DNA of 64,000 nucleotides, taken from assembly GCF_051401765.1 (NCBI RefSeq), contig NW_027480422.1, positions 15,146,001 to 15,210,000 on the forward strand, written 5' to 3'. A program made the translations under genes and the position numbers. This document shows, piece by piece, positions 1 through 12,600 of this stretch. Source of the DNA: Calliopsis andreniformis (lineage: Eukaryota > Arthropoda > Insecta > Hymenoptera > Andrenidae). The notes below the pieces were generated by a model that made no database searches, was not told where the DNA came from, and saw only the letters and a program-made list of their open reading frames with translations. Every line of letters begins with the position of its first letter. Position 1 is the first letter of the stretch.

Positions 1-290
1 ATCGTTTTATACAATGGAAAAACTGTTGTGTTTATTTTGTATTTGGTGCTTCTGGCGTTGACTTCTTAGGCCCTAACTGTTGGATGTGGTGGACCAAAGC
101 CCTAGAGTGAAGCCTAGGTTGCCCGGAACGTAGAAATGACCGTTACTTTTACACTGTTTGCAAATGTACATTATATACCATGGAAAAGCTGTTGTATTTA
201 TATTGTATTTTATGCTTCTGGCGTTGACTTCTTAGGCCCTAACTATTTGATCCGGTGGAGTACCGCCCTGTAGTGAAGCCTAGGTTGCCC
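1..290 (+). repeat. Block 1, first copy (partner 1,163-1,452)
   Basis: This stretch matches 1,163-1,452 at an offset of 1,162 bp, exactly 7 monomers. Shared rare features are GTATTTGGTGCTTCT, a GGACCAA variant, ACCGTTAC followed by GCAAATGTACATTATATAC, and the odd CCGCCCTGTAGTGAAG end (266 and 1,428). A third CCCTGTAG monomer is at 1,925. Differences are scattered single bases. The true left edge lies outside the window. Confidence 0.75.
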
Positions 291-1162
291 GGACCGTAGA
301 AATGACCATTACCTTCACACTGTTTGCGATTATTCATTTTATACGATTGTAAAACTGTTGTATTTATTTTGTATTTTATGCTTCTGGCATTGACTTCTGA
401 GGCCCTAGCTATTCCATCTGGTGGAGCAACGCCCTAGAGTGGAGCATAGGTCGCCCGAAACGTGGAAATGACCATTACTTTCACTCTGGTTGCAATTATT
501 CCAGCTGTACGATGGACAAACTGTTGGATTTTGATTGTACTTTATGCTTCAGGCGTTCACTTCTTAGGCCCTAACTATTTGCTCTGGTGGAACAACGCCC
601 TAGGGTGAAGCCTAGGTTGCCCGGAACGTAGAAATGACCATTACCTTCACACTGTTTACCATTATTGATTTTATACGATGGTAAAACTGTTGTACATATA
701 TCGTATTTTATGCTTCTGGCGTTGACTTCTTAGGCCCTAACTATTCGATCAGGTGGAGCAACGCCCTAGGGTGAAGCCTAGGTTGCCCGGAACGTAGAAA
801 TGACCATAACCTTCATACTGGTTGCAATTATTCGTTTTATACGATGGAAAAACTGTTGTATTAATTTTGTATTTGGTGCTTCTGGCGTTGACTTCTTAGG
901 CCCTAACTATTCGATGTGGTTGAGCAACGCCCTAGAGTGAAGCCTAGATTGCCCGGAACGTTGAAATGGCCATAACTTTCATACTGGTAGCAATTATTCG
1001 ATTTATAGGATGGAAAAACTGTTGTATTTATATTGTATTTTATGCTTCAGCGTTCACTTCCTAGGCCCTAACCATTCGCTCTGGTGGAACAACGCCCTAG
1101 GGTGATGCCTAGGTTGCCCGGATCGTAGAAATGACCATTACTTGCACACTGGTAGCAATTAT

Positions 1163-1452
1163 TCGCTTCATACGATGAAAAAACTGTTGTATTTATTTTG
1201 TATTTGGTGCTTCTTGCGTTGACTTCTTAGGCCCTAACTGTTAGATGTGGAGGACCAACGCCCCAGAGTGAAGCCTAGGTTGCCCGGAACGTAGAAATGA
1301 CCGTTACATTCACACTGTTTGCAAATGTACATTATATACGATGGAAAAGCTGTTGTATTTATATTGTATTTTATGCTTCTGGCGTTGACTTCTTAGGCCC
1401 TAACTATTTGATCTGGTGGAGCACCGCCCTGTAGTGAAGCCTAGGTTGCCCG
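1163..1452 (+). repeat. Block 1, second copy
   Basis: This is the 7-monomer-displaced partner of 1-290. A 1-bp loss near 1,048 (TTCAGCGTTC where most copies read TTCAGGCGTTC) lies just upstream and explains part of the phase drift. The neighbouring stretch 1,453-2,214 is ordinary domain-A satellite that again includes a CCCTGTAG monomer at 1,925, about three monomers on. Nothing else is seen there. Confidence 0.7.
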
Positions 1453-2214
1453 GAACGTAGAAATGACCATTACTTCCACACTGTTTGCAATTATTCATGT
1501 TATACAGTGGAAAAACTGTTGTATTTATATTGTATTTTATGCTTCTGGCATTGACTTCTAAGGCCCTAACTATTCGATGTGGTGGAGCAACGCCCTAGAG
1601 CGAAGCCTAGGTGGCCCGGAACGTAAAAATGACCTGTACTTTCACACTGGTTGCAATTATTCCTGTTATACAATGGGAAAACTGTTGTACTTATGTTGTA
1701 TTTTATGCTTCTGGCGCCGAATTCTAAGTCCCTAACTATTGGATCTGGTGGAGCAATGCCCTAGAGTGAAGCCTAGGTTGCCCGGAACGTAGAAATGACC
1801 GTTACTTTCACACTGTTTGCAAATGTACATTATATACGATGGAAAAGCTGTTGTATTTATATTGTATTTTATGCTTCTGTCGCTGACTTCTTAGGCCCTA
1901 ACTATTTGATCTGGTGGAGCACCGCCCTGTAGTGAAGCCTATGTTGCCCGGAACGTAGAAATGACCATAACTTTCACACTGGTTTCAATTATTCGTTTTA
2001 TACAATGGAAAAACTGTTCTATTCATTTTGTATTTTATGCTTCGGGCGTTGACTTCTATGGCCCTAACTATTCGATCTGGTGGAGCAACGCCCTAGAGTG
2101 AAGCCTAGGTTGCCCGGAACGTAGAAATGACCATTACCTTCACACTGTTTGCAATTATTCTTGTTATACAATGGAAAAACTGTTGTATTTATTTTGTATT
2201 TTATGCTTCTGGCA

Positions 2215-2940
2215 TTGACTTCTTAGGCCCTAACTATTCGCTCTGGTTGAACAACGCCCTAGTGACAAGCCTAGGTTGCTCGGAATGTAGAAATGACCAT
2301 CACTTTCACACTGGTTGCAATTATTCTTGTTATACAATGGAAAAACTGTTGTATTTATTTTGTATTTTATGCTTCTGGCATTGACTTCTAAGGCCCTAGC
2401 TATTCCATCTGGTGGAGCAACGCCCTAGAGTGGAGCCTAGGTCGCCCGAAACGTAGAAATGACCATTACTTTCACTCTGTTTGCAAATGTACATTATATA
2501 CGATGGAAAAGCTGTTGTATTTATATTGTATTTTACGCTTCTGGCGTTGACTTCTTAGGCCCTAACTATTTGATCTGGTGGAGCAATGCCTCAGAGTTAC
2601 GTCTAGGATGCACGCAACGTAGAAATGGCTATTACTTTCACACTTGTTGCAATTATTCGTTTTATACGATGGAAAAACTGTTGTACATATATCGTATTTT
2701 ATGCTTCTGGCGTTGACTTCTTAGGCCCTATCTATTCGATCCGGCGGAGCAACGCCCTAGAGTCAAGCCTAGGTTGCCCGGAATGTAGAAATGACCATCA
2801 CTTTCACACTGGTTGCAATTATTCGTTTTATACAATGGAAAAACTGTTCTACTTATTTTGTATTTTATGCTTCGACCGTTGACTCCGAAGGCTCCAACTA
2901 TTCGATCTGGTGTAGCAACGCCCTAGACTGAAGCCTAGGT
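2215..2940 (+). repeat. Block 2, first copy (partner 5,701-6,924)
   Basis: Positions 2,215-2,824 match 5,701-6,310 at an offset of 3,486 bp (21 monomers). Positions 2,821-2,940 match 6,805-6,924 at 3,984 bp (24 monomers). The second copy therefore holds exactly three additional monomers at about 6,311-6,804, or this copy has lost them. Shared rare markers are CCCTAGTGACAAGCC, GGTCGCCCGAAACG, GATGCACGCAACG, and TTCGACCGTTGACTCC with GGTGTAGCAACG. Positions 2,941-4,427 are ordinary domain-A monomers. Confidence 0.8.
2655..2671 (+). other. CENP-B-box-like, dyad-bearing 17-mer (example site)
   Basis: The sequence ATTCGTTTTATACGATG, at monomer offsets 54-70, is compared with the known mammalian CENP-B box pattern nTTCGnnnnAnnCGGGn. 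It keeps TTCG, the central A and the following CG (7 of 9 essential bases), and has AT where the box has GG. It also contains a short inverted repeat, TCGT and ACGA flanking TTTAT. The same or a one-base variant occurs in a large share of monomers; others read ATTCCTGTTATACG and lose the G. Binding by any protein is speculative. Confidence 0.35.
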
Positions 2941-4427
2941 TGCTCGGAATATAGAAATGACCATCACCTTCACACGGTTTGCGATTATTCGTTTTATACG
3001 ATGGTAAAACTGTTGTACATATATAGTATTTTATGCTTCTGGCGTTGACTTCTTAGGCCCTAACCATTCGATGTGGTTGAGCAACGCCCTAGAGTGAAGC
3101 CTAGATTGCCCGGAACGTAGAAATGACCATAACTTTCATACTGGTTGCAATTATTCGTTTTATACGATGGAAAAACTGTTGTATTTATTTTGTATTTGGT
3201 GCTCCTGGCGTTGACTTCTTAGGCCCTAGCCATTGGATCTGGTAGAGCAGCGCCCTAGGGTGAGGCCTAGGTTGCCCGGAACGTAGAAATGACCATAGCT
3301 TTCACACTGGTTGCAATTATTCCTGTTATACATGTGAAAAACTGTTGTACTTATGTTGTATTTTATGCTTCTGGCGTCGAATTCTAAGTCCCTAACTATT
3401 CGATCTGGTGGAGCAACGCCCTAGAGTGGAGCCTAGGTTGCCCGGAATGTAGAAATGACCATCACTTTCACACTGGTTGCAATTATTCTTGTTATACAGT
3501 GGAAAAACTGTTGTATTTATTTTGTATTTTATGCCTCTGGCGTTGACTCCCAAGGCCGTAGCTATTCGATGTGGTGGAGCAACGCCCTAGAGTGAAGCCT
3601 AGGTTGCGCGGAACGTAGAAATGACCATGCCTTTCACACTGGTTGCGTTTATTCCTGTTATACGATGGAAAAACTGTTGTATTTATATTATATTTTATGC
3701 TTCAGCCGTTGACTTCTAAGGCCGTAGCTATTCGATATGGTGGAGCAACGCCCTAGAGTGAAGCCTAGGTTGCCCGGAAAGTAGAAATGACCATTACTTC
3801 CACACTGTTTGCAATTATTCATTTTATACGATGGAAGAACTGTTGTATTTTTATTGTATTTTATGCTTCTGGCGTTGTCTTCTAAGTCCCTTGCTTTTCG
3901 ATCTGGTGGAGCAACGCCCTTGAGCGAAGCCTAGGTTGCCCGGAACGTAGAAATGACCTGTACGTTCACACTGGTTGCAGTTATTCCTGTTATACGATGG
4001 GAAAACTGTTGTACTTATGTTGTATTTTATGCTTCTGGCGCCGAATTCTAAGTCCCTAACTATTCGAACTGGTGGAGCAACGCCCTAGAGTGAAGCCTAG
4101 GTTGCGCGGAAAGTATAAATGACCATTACTTCCACACTGTTTGCAATTATTCATTTTATACGATGGAAAAACTGTTGTCTTTTTATTGTATTTTATGGTT
4201 CTGGCGTTGACTTCTAAGTCCCTTGCTTTTCGATCTGGTGGAGCAACGCCATTGAGCGAAGCCTAGGTTGCCCGGAACGTAGAAATGACCTGTACTTTCA
4301 CAGTGGTTGCAATTATTCCTGTTATACGATGGGAAAACTGTTGTACTTACGTTGTATTTTATGATTCTGGAGTCGAATTCTAAGTCCCTAACTATTCGAT
4401 CTGGTGGAGCAACGCCCTAGAGTGAAG

Positions 4428-4925
4428 CCTAGGTTGCCCGGAATGTAGAAATGACCACCACTTTTAGACTGGTTGCAATTATTCTTGTTATACGATGGAA
4501 AAACTGTTGTATTTATATTATATTTTATGCTTCAGCCGTTGACTTCTAAGGCCGTAGCTATTCGATGTGGTGGAGCAACACCCTAGAGTGAAGCCTAGGT
4601 TCCCCGGAAAGTAGAAATGACCATTACGACCACACTGTCTGCAATTATTCATTTTATACAATGAAAAAACTGTTGTATTTATATTGTGTTTTATGCTTCT
4701 GGCGCTAACTTCATAGGTCCTAACTATTGGTTCTGGTGGAGCAATGCCTCAGAGTTAAGTCTAGGATGCCCGGAACGTAGAAATGACCATTACCTTCACA
4801 CTGTTTGCCATTATTCATTTTATATGATGGTAAAACTGTTGTATTTTTATTGTACTTTATGCTTCTGGCGTTGACATCTAAGTCCCTTGCTTTTCGATCT
4901 GGTGGAGCAACGCCATTGAGCGAAG
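4428..4925 (+). repeat. 3-monomer HOR unit, copy 1
   Basis: Three consecutive monomers form a recognisable trio. Unit 1 has GGAATGTAG with ACCACCACTTTTAGACTGG and a TTATATTATATTTTATGC core. Unit 2 has CCCCGGAAAG with ACCATTACGACCACACTGTC and GGCGCTAACTTC. Unit 3 starts with a CTAGGATGCCCGG variant and ends GACATCTAAGTCCCTTGC. The trio measures 498 bp from CCTAGG to CCTAGG. Positions 4,926-5,700 that follow are ordinary domain-A monomers. Confidence 0.85.
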
Positions 4926-5589
4926 CCTAGGTTGCCCGGAACGTAGAAATGACCTGTACTTTCACAGTGGTTGCAATTATTCCTGTTATACGATGGGAAA
5001 ACTGTTGTACTTATGTTGTATTTTATGATTCTGGAGTCGAATTCTAAGTCCCTAACTATTCGATCTGGTGGAGCAACGCCCTAGAGTGAAGCCTAGTTTG
5101 CCCGGAACGTAGAAATGACCGTTGCTTTCACACTGTTTGCAAATATACATTATAGACGATGGAAAAGCTGTTGTATTTATATTGTATTTCATGCTTCTGG
5201 CGTTGACTTCTTAGGTCCTAAGTATTTGATCTGGTGGAGCACCGCCATAGAGCGAAACCTAGGTTGCCCGGAACGTAGAAATGACCATTACTTTCACACT
5301 GGTTGCAATTATTCCTGTTATACGATGGACAAACTGTTGGATTTTGATTGTACTTTATGCTTCTGGCGCTTACTTCTAAGGCCCTGTGTATTCGATCTCG
5401 TGGAGCAATGTCTCAGAGTTAAGTCTAGGATGCCCGGAACGTAGAAATGGCCATTACTTTCACACTGGTTGCAATTATTCGTTTTATACGATGGAAAAAC
5501 TGTTGTACATATATCGTATTTTATGCTTCTGGCGTTGACTTCTTAGGCCCTAACTATTCGATCAGGTGGAGCAACGCCCTAGGGTGAAG

Positions 5590-5755
5590 CCTAGGTTGCC
5601 CGGAACGTAGAAATGACCATAACTTTCATACTGGTTGCAATTATTCGTTTTATACGCTGGAAAAACTGTTGTATTTATATTGTATTTTATGCTTCAGGCG
5701 TTGACTTCTTAGGCCCTAACTATTCGCTCTGGTTGAACAACGCCCTAGTGACAAG
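5590..5755 (+). repeat. Representative 166-bp monomer (reference phase)
   Basis: This copy runs exactly from one CCTAGG to the next and defines the offsets used in other entries. Offsets 1-27 hold the most conserved block, containing GCCCGGAACGTAG with a CCGG site. Offsets 28-60 vary most between subtypes (ACCATTACTTTC, ACCATAACTTTC, ACCTGTACTTTC, ACCGTTACTTTC). Offsets 50-101 are the AT-rich core. Offsets 107-130 hold GGCGTTGACTTCTTAGGCCC. Offsets 137-166 hold ATCTGGTGGAGCAACGCC. The family consensus I assembled by eye is exactly 166 bp with 68 G/C (41%). This copy differs from it at a few sites, for example GCTGG for GATGG in the core. Confidence 0.9.
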
Positions 5756-6924
5756 CCTAGGTTGCTCGGAATGTAGAAATGACCATCACTTTCACACTGG
5801 TTGCAATTATTCTTGTTATACAATGGAAAAACTGTTGTATTTATTTTGTATTTTATGCTTCTGGCATTGACTTCTAAGGCCCTAGCTATTCCATCTGGTG
5901 GAGCAACGCCCTAGAGTGGAGCCTAGGTCGCCCGAAACGTAGAAATGACCATTACTTTCACTCTGTTTGCAAATGTACATTATATACGATGGAAAAGCTG
6001 TTGTATTTATATTGTATTTTACGCTTCTGGCGTTGACTTCTTAGGCCCTAACTATTTGATCTGGTGGAGCAATGCCTCAGAGTTACGTCTAGGATGCACG
6101 CAACGTAGAAATGGCTATTACTTTCACACTTGTTGCAATTATTCTTTTTATACGATGGAAAAACTGTTGTACATATATCGTATTTTATGCTTCTGGCGTT
6201 GACTTCTTGGGCCCTATCTATTCGATCCGGTGGAGCAACGCCCTAGAGTCAAGCCTAGGTTGCCCGGAATGTAGAAATGACCATCACTTTCACACTGGTT
6301 GCAATTATTCTTGTTATACGATGGAAAAACTGTTGTATTTATTTTGTATTTTATGCTTCTGGCATTGACTTCTAAGGCCCTAGCTATTCCATCTGGTGGA
6401 GCAACGCCCTAGACTGGAGCCTAGGTCGCCCGAAACGTAGAAGTGACCATTACTTTCACTCTGGTTGCAATTACTCTAGCTATACGATGGACAAACTGTT
6501 GGATTTTGATTGTACTTTATACTTCTGGCGTTGACTTCTAAGGCCCTCTGTATTCGATCTGGCGTAGCAATGCCTCAGAGTCAAGTCTAGGATGCCCGCA
6601 ACGTAGAAATGGCTATTACTTTCACACTGGTTGCAATTATTCGTTTTATACGATGGAAAAACTGTTGTACACATATCGTATTTTATGCATCTGGCGTTGA
6701 CTTCTTAGGCCCTAACTATTCGATCAGGTGGAGCAACGTCATAGGGTGAAGCCTAGGTTGCGCGGAACGTAGAAATGACCATAACTTTCACACTGGTTTC
6801 AATTATTCGTTTTATACAATGGAAAAACTGTTCTACTTATTTTGTATTTTATGCTTCGACCGTTGACTCCTAAGGCTCCAACTATTCGATCTGGTGTAGC
6901 AACGCCCTAGAGCGAAGCCTAGGT
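5701..6924 (+). repeat. Block 2, second copy with 3 extra monomers
   Basis: This is the partner of 2,215-2,940. The additional 498 bp (about 6,311-6,804) contain a monomer with GGACAAACTGTTGG, which also appears near 510, and an ATCAGGTGG monomer also seen near 750. The extra units therefore look drawn from elsewhere in the same array. A clean multiple of 166 bp points to in-register exchange, not a random insertion. Confidence 0.75.
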
Positions 6925-7415
6925 TGCCCGGAATGTAGAAATGACCACCACTTTTAGACTGGTTGCAATTATTCTTGTTATACGATGGAAAAACTGTTGT
7001 ATTTATATTATATTTTATGCTTCAGCCGTTGACTTCTAAGGCCGTAGCTATTCGATGTGGTGGAGCAACGCCCTAGAGTGAAGCCTAGGTTCCCCGGAAA
7101 GTAGAAATGACCATTACGGCCACACTGTCTGCAATTATTCATTTTATACAATGGAAAAACTGTTGTATTTATATTGTGTTTTATGCTTCTGGCGCTAACT
7201 TCTTAGGTCCTAACTATTGGTTCTGGTGGAGCAATGCCTCAGAGTTAAGTCTAGGATGCCCGGAACGTAGAAATGACCATTACCTTCACACTGTTTGCCA
7301 TTATTCATTTTATACGATGGTAAAACTGTTGTATTTTTATTGTACTTTATGCTTCTGGCGTTGACATCTAAGTCCCTTGCTTTTCGATCTGGTGGAGCAA
7401 CGCCATTGAGCGAAG
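6918..7415 (+). repeat. 3-monomer HOR unit, copy 2
   Basis: This is the same trio as 4,428-4,925, bounded by CCTAGG at 6,918 and 7,416. It is followed immediately by another full copy, so 6,918-7,913 is a direct tandem duplication of a 498-bp unit. Small differences exist, for example CCATTACGGCC here against CCATTACGACC in the next copy. Confidence 0.9.
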
Positions 7416-7913
7416 CCTAGGTTGCCCGGAATGTAGAAATGACCACCACTTTTAGACTGGTTGCAATTATTCTTGTTATACGATGGAAAAACTGTTGTAT
7501 TTATATTATATTTTATGCTTCAGCCGTTGACTTCTAAGGCCGTAGCTATTCGATGTGGTGGAGCAACGCCCTAGAGTGAAGCCTAGGTTCCCCGGAAAGT
7601 AGAAATGACCATTACGACCACACTGTCTGCAATTATTCATTTTATACAATGGAAAAACTGTTGTATTTATATTGTGTTTTATGCTTCTGACGCTAACTTC
7701 TTAGGTCCTAACTATTGGTTCTGGTGGAGCAATGCCTCAGAGTTAAGTCTAGGATGCCCGGAACGTAGAAATGACCATTACCTTCACACTGTTTGCCATT
7801 ATTCATTTTATACGATGGTAAAACTGTTGTATTTTTATTGTACTTTATGCTTCTGGCGTTGACATCTAAGTCCCTTGCTTTTCGATCTGGTGGAGCAACG
7901 CCATTGAGCGAAG
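7416..7913 (+). repeat. 3-monomer HOR unit, copy 3 (tandem with copy 2)
   Basis: Bounded by CCTAGG at 7,416 and 7,914. It is near-identical to the unit directly upstream; one visible difference is CTGACGCTAAC against CTGGCGCTAAC. Positions 7,914-8,159 continue with single domain-A monomers that resemble 4,926-5,150, including GATTCTGGAGTCGAATTC. The duplication therefore seems to have been inserted into a pre-existing order. Confidence 0.9.
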
Positions 7914-8159
7914 CCTAGGTTGCCCGGAACGTAGAAATGACCTGTACTTTCACAGTGGTTGCAATTATTCCTGTTATACGATGGGAAAACTGTTGTACTT
8001 ATGTTGTATTTTATGATTCTGGAGTCGAATTCTAAGTCCCTAACTATTCGATCTGGTGGAGCAACGCCCTAGAGTGAAGCCTAGTTTGCACGGAACGTAG
8101 AAATGACCGGTGCTTTCACACTGTTTGCAAATATACATTATAGACGATGGAAAAGCTGT

Positions 8160-8738
8160 TGTATTTATTTTGTATTTGGTGCTTCTGGCGTTGACTTCTT
8201 AGGCCCTAACTATTGGATGTGGTGGACCAACGCCCTAGAGTGAAGCCTAGGTTGCCCGGAACGTAGAAATGACCATATATTTCACACTGGTTGCAATTAT
8301 GCCAGTTATACGATGGTAAAACTGTTGTATTTTTATTGTATTTTATGCGACTGGAGTTGCTTTCTAAGGCCCAAACTATTCGACCTGGTGGAGCAACGCC
8401 CTAGAGTGAAGTCTAGGTTGCCCGGAACGTAGAAATGACCATTACCTTCACACTGTTTGCGATTATTCATTTTATACGATGGTAAAACTGTTGTACATAT
8501 ATCTTATTTTATGCTACTGACGTTGACTTCTTAGGCCCTAACTATTCGATCAGGTGGAGCAACGCCCTTGAGCGAAGCCTAGGTTGCCCGGAACGTAGAA
8601 ATGACCTGTACTTTCACACTGGTTGCAATTATTCCTGTTATACGATGGGAAAACTGTTGTACTTATGTTGTATTTTATGCTTCAGCCGTTGACTTCTAAG
8701 GCCGTAGCTATTCGATATGGTGGAGGAGCGCCCTAGAG
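8160..8738 (+). repeat. Permuted block, segment X (partner 17,611-18,189)
   Basis: This segment of about 3.5 monomers matches 17,611-18,189 at an offset of 9,451 bp. Shared rare markers are ACCATATATTTCAC, ATTATGCCAGTTATACG, TTATGCGACTGGAGTTGC, and ACATATATCTTATTTT with CTACTGACGTTGAC. Here X is followed by segment Y. At the other locus the same two segments occur in the reverse order, Y then X, in unchanged orientation. Confidence 0.85.
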
Positions 8739-9660
8739 TGATGCCTAGGTTGCCCGAAACGTAGAAATGACCTTTACTTTCCCACTGTTTGCAAATACAC
8801 ATTGTATGCGATGGAAAAACTGTTGTATCTATTTTGTATTTTATGCTTCTGGCGTTGACTTCTTAGGCCCTAACTATTCGATCTGGTGGAGCAACGCCCT
8901 AGAGTGAAGCCTAGGTTGCCCGGAATGTAGAAATGACCATCACGTTCAGACTGGTTGCAATTATTCTTGTTATACGATGGAAAAACTGTTGTATTTATAT
9001 TATATTTTAAGCTTCAGCCGTTGACTTCTAAGTCCCTAGCTATTCTATCTGGTGGAGCAACGCCCTAGAGTGAGGCCTAGGTTGCCTGGAATGCAGAAAT
9101 GACCAGTACTTTCACACTGTTTGCAAATATACATTATATACGATGGAAATGCTGTTGTATTTATATTGTATTTTATGCCTCTGGCGTTGACTTCTTAGGT
9201 CCTCACTATTTGATCTGGTGGAGTACCGGCCTAGAGTGAAGCCTAGGTTGCCCGGAAAGTAGAAGTGACCTGTACTTTCACACTGGTTGCAGTTATTCCT
9301 GTTATACGATGGAAAAACTGTTGCATTTTAATTGTATTTTATGCTTCTGGCGTTGAATTCTAAGTCCCTAACTATGCGATCTGGAGGAGAAACGTCCTAC
9401 AGTGAAGCCTAGGTTGCCCGAAACGTAGAAATGACCTTTACTTTCACACTGTTTGCAAATTTACATTATATGCGATGGAAAAACTGTTTTATCTATTTTG
9501 TATTTTATGCTTCTGGCGTTCACTTCTAAGGCCCTATGTATTGGATCTGGTGGAGCAATGCCGCAGAGTTAAGTGTAGGATGCCCTGAACGTAGAAATGG
9601 CCATTACTTTCACACTGGTTGCAATTATTCGTTCTATACGATGGTAAAACTGTTGTATTT
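8739..9660 (+). repeat. Permuted block, segment Y (partner 16,696-17,617)
   Basis: This segment of about 5.5 monomers matches 16,696-17,617 at an offset of 7,957 bp. Markers are GCAAATACACATTGTATGCG, ATCACGTTCAGACTGG, TTTTAAGCTTCAGCC, CTGGAATGCAGAAATG, GTACCGGCC and GAGGAGAAACGTCC. X plus Y together span about 1,500 bp, nine monomers. The two offsets differ by 1,494 bp, which is exactly 9 x 166. Confidence 0.85.
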
Positions 9661-12600
9661 ATATTGTATTTTATGTTTCTGGCGTTGACTTCTAAGGCCG
9701 CAGCTATTCGATGTGGTGGAACAACGCCCTAGTGTGAAGCCTAGGTTACCCGGAACGAAGAAACGACCAATACTTTCACACTGGTTACAGTTATTCCTCT
9801 TATACGATGGAAAAACTGTTGCATTTTTATTGTATTTTATGCTTATGGCGTTGAATTCTATGTCCCTAACTATGCGTTCTGGTGGAGCAACAGTTAAGTC
9901 TAGGTTGCCCGGAACGTAGAAATGACCTTTACTTTCACACTGTTTGCAAATTTACATTATATACGATGGAAAATCTGTTGTATTTATATTGTATTTTATG
10001 CTTCTGGCGTTGACTTCTTAGGCCCTAACTATTCGATCTGGTGGAACGACGCCCTAGAGTGAAGCCTAGGTTGCCCGGAAAGTAGAAATGACCTTTACTT
10101 TCACACTGTTTGCAAATATACATTATATACGATATAAAAGCTGTTGTATTTTTATTGTATTTTATGTTTCGGGCGCTGACTTCTAAGGCCCTAACTATTC
10201 GATCTGGTGGAGCGACGCCCAAGAGTGATGCCTAGGTTGCCCGGAACGTAGAAATGACCATTACCTTCACACTGTTTGTGATTATTCATTTTATACGATG
10301 GTAAAACTGTTGTACTTATGTTGTATTTTATTCTTCTGGCGTTGAATTCTAAGTCCCGAGCTATTCGATCTGGTGGAGCGAAGCCCTAGAAAGAAGCCTA
10401 GGTTACCCGAAACGTAGAAATGACCAGTACTTTCACACTGGTTGCAGTTATTCCTGTTATACAATGGAAAAACTCTTGCATTTTTATTGTATTTTATGCT
10501 TCTGGCGTTGTATTCAAAGTCCCTAACTATGCGATCTGGTGGAGCAACGCCCTACAGTTAAGCCTAGGTTGCCCGGAACGTAGAAATGACCTTTACTTTC
10601 ACGCTCTTTGCAAATATACATCATAGTCGATGGAAAAGCTGTTGTATTTATATTGTATTTTACGCTTCTGGCGTCGACTTCTTAGGCCCTAACTATTCGA
10701 TCTGTTGGAACGACGCCCTAGCGTGAAGCCTAGGTTGCCCGGAACGTAGAAATGACCATTACATTCACGCTGTTGCAATTATACATTTTATACGATGGAA
10801 AAACTGCTGTACTTATGTTGTAGTTTATTCTACTGGCGTTGAATTCTAAGTCCCTACCTATTCGATCAGGTGGAGCAACGCCCTAGAGTGAAGACTAGGT
10901 TGCCCGGAACGTAGAAATGACCATTACCTTCAGGCTTGTTGCAATTATTCCTGTTATGCGATGAATAAACTGTTGTATTTTTATTGTATATTATGCTTCA
11001 GGCGTTGACATCTAAGGTCCTAGCTATTCGATCTCTTGGAGCAACGTCCAAGAGTGAAGCCTATGTTGCCCGGAACGTAGAAATGACCATTACTTTCACA
11101 CTGGTTGCAATTATTCGTTTTGAACAATGGAAAACCTGTTGTATTTTTATTATATTTGATGCGTCTGGCCTTGTTTTCTAAGCCCCGAACTATTCGATCT
11201 GGTGGACCAACGCCCTAGGGTGAAGTCTAGGTTGCCTGGAACGTAGAGATGACAGTAACTTTCATACTGGTTGCAATTATTCGTTTTATAAGATGGAAAA
11301 ACTGTTGTATTTATATTGTATTTATGCTTCTGGCGTTGACTTCTTAGGCCCTAACTATTCTATCTGGTGTAACAACGCCCTAGAGTGAGGCCTAGGTTGC
11401 CCGGAACGTAGGAATGACCTTTACTTTCACACTGTTTGCAAATATACATTTTATACGATGGAAAAACTGTTATACTTATGTTGTATTTTATCCTTCTGGC
11501 GTTGACTTCTTAGGCCCTAACTATTCGATCTGGTGGAGCAACGCCCTAGGGTGAAGCCTAGGTTGCCCGGAACGTGGAAATGACCATTACCTTCACACTG
11601 CTTGCGATTATTCATTTTATACGATGGTAAAACTGTTGTACTTATGTTGTATTTTATTCTTCGGGCGTTGAATTCTAAGTCCCTAGCTATTCGATCTGGT
11701 GGAGCAACGCCCTAGAGTGATGCCTAGGTTGCCCGGAACGTAGAAATGACCATTACCTTCACACTGTTTGCGATTATTCACTTTATACGATGGTAAAACT
11801 GTTGTACATACATCGTATTTTATGCTTCTGACGTTGACTTCTTAGGCCCTAACTATTCGATCAGGTGGAGCAGCGCCCTAGAGCGAAACCTAGGTTGCCC
11901 GGAACGTAGAAATGACCTGTACTTTCACACTGGTTGCAATTATTCCTGTTATACGATGGAAAAACTGTTGCATTTTTATTGTATTTTATGCTTCTGGCGT
12001 TAAATTCTAAGTCCCGAACTATTCGACCTGGTGGAGCAACGCCCTAGTGTTAAGCCTAGGTTGCCCGGTACGTAGAAATGACCACAACATTCACACTGGT
12101 TGCAATTATACGATTTATACAATGGAAAAACTGTTCTATTTATTTTGTATTTTATGCTTCGGGCGTTGACTTCTAAAGCCCTAACTATTAGATCCGGTGG
12201 CGCAACGCTCTAGAGTGAAGCCTAGGTTGCCCGGAACGTAGAAATGACCATTACCTTCACATTGCTTGCAATTATACATTTTATACGATGGAAGACTGTT
12301 GTATTTTTATTGTATTTTAAGCTTCGGGCGTTGACTTCTAAGGCGCTAACTATTCGAACTGGTGGAGCAACGCTCTTGAGTGAAGCCTAGGTTACCCGGA
12401 ACGTAGAAATGACCGTTACCTTCACACTGCTTGCAATTATACATTTTATACGATGGAAAAACTGTTCTATTAATTTTGTATTTTATGCTTCGGGCGTTGA
12501 CTCCTAAGGCCCTAACTCTTCGACGTAGTGGTGCAACGCCCTAGAGCGAAGCCTAGGTTGCCCGGAACGTAGAAATGGCCATTACTTTCAGACTGGTTGC

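Noticed and set aside
65..77. TTAGGCCCTAA at offset 120-130, resembling facing TTAGG and CCCTAA telomere motifs
   Set aside because: It occurs once per monomer as a short near-palindrome, is never tandem, and is often altered to CTAAGGCCGTAGC. Nothing indicates a telomere fusion or interstitial telomere array.
2127..2384. Recurrent 85-codon open frames starting ATGACC (also at 2,459, 5,613, 7,107, 19,214, 31,814, 38,782 and others)
   Set aside because: All begin at monomer offset 24, just after the TAG of CGTAGAAATG, and stop at the TGA of GTTGAC at offset 113-115 of the next unit. They follow from the repeat length (166 leaves remainder 1 on division by 3) and the fixed stop positions. Composition and context give no sign of a gene.
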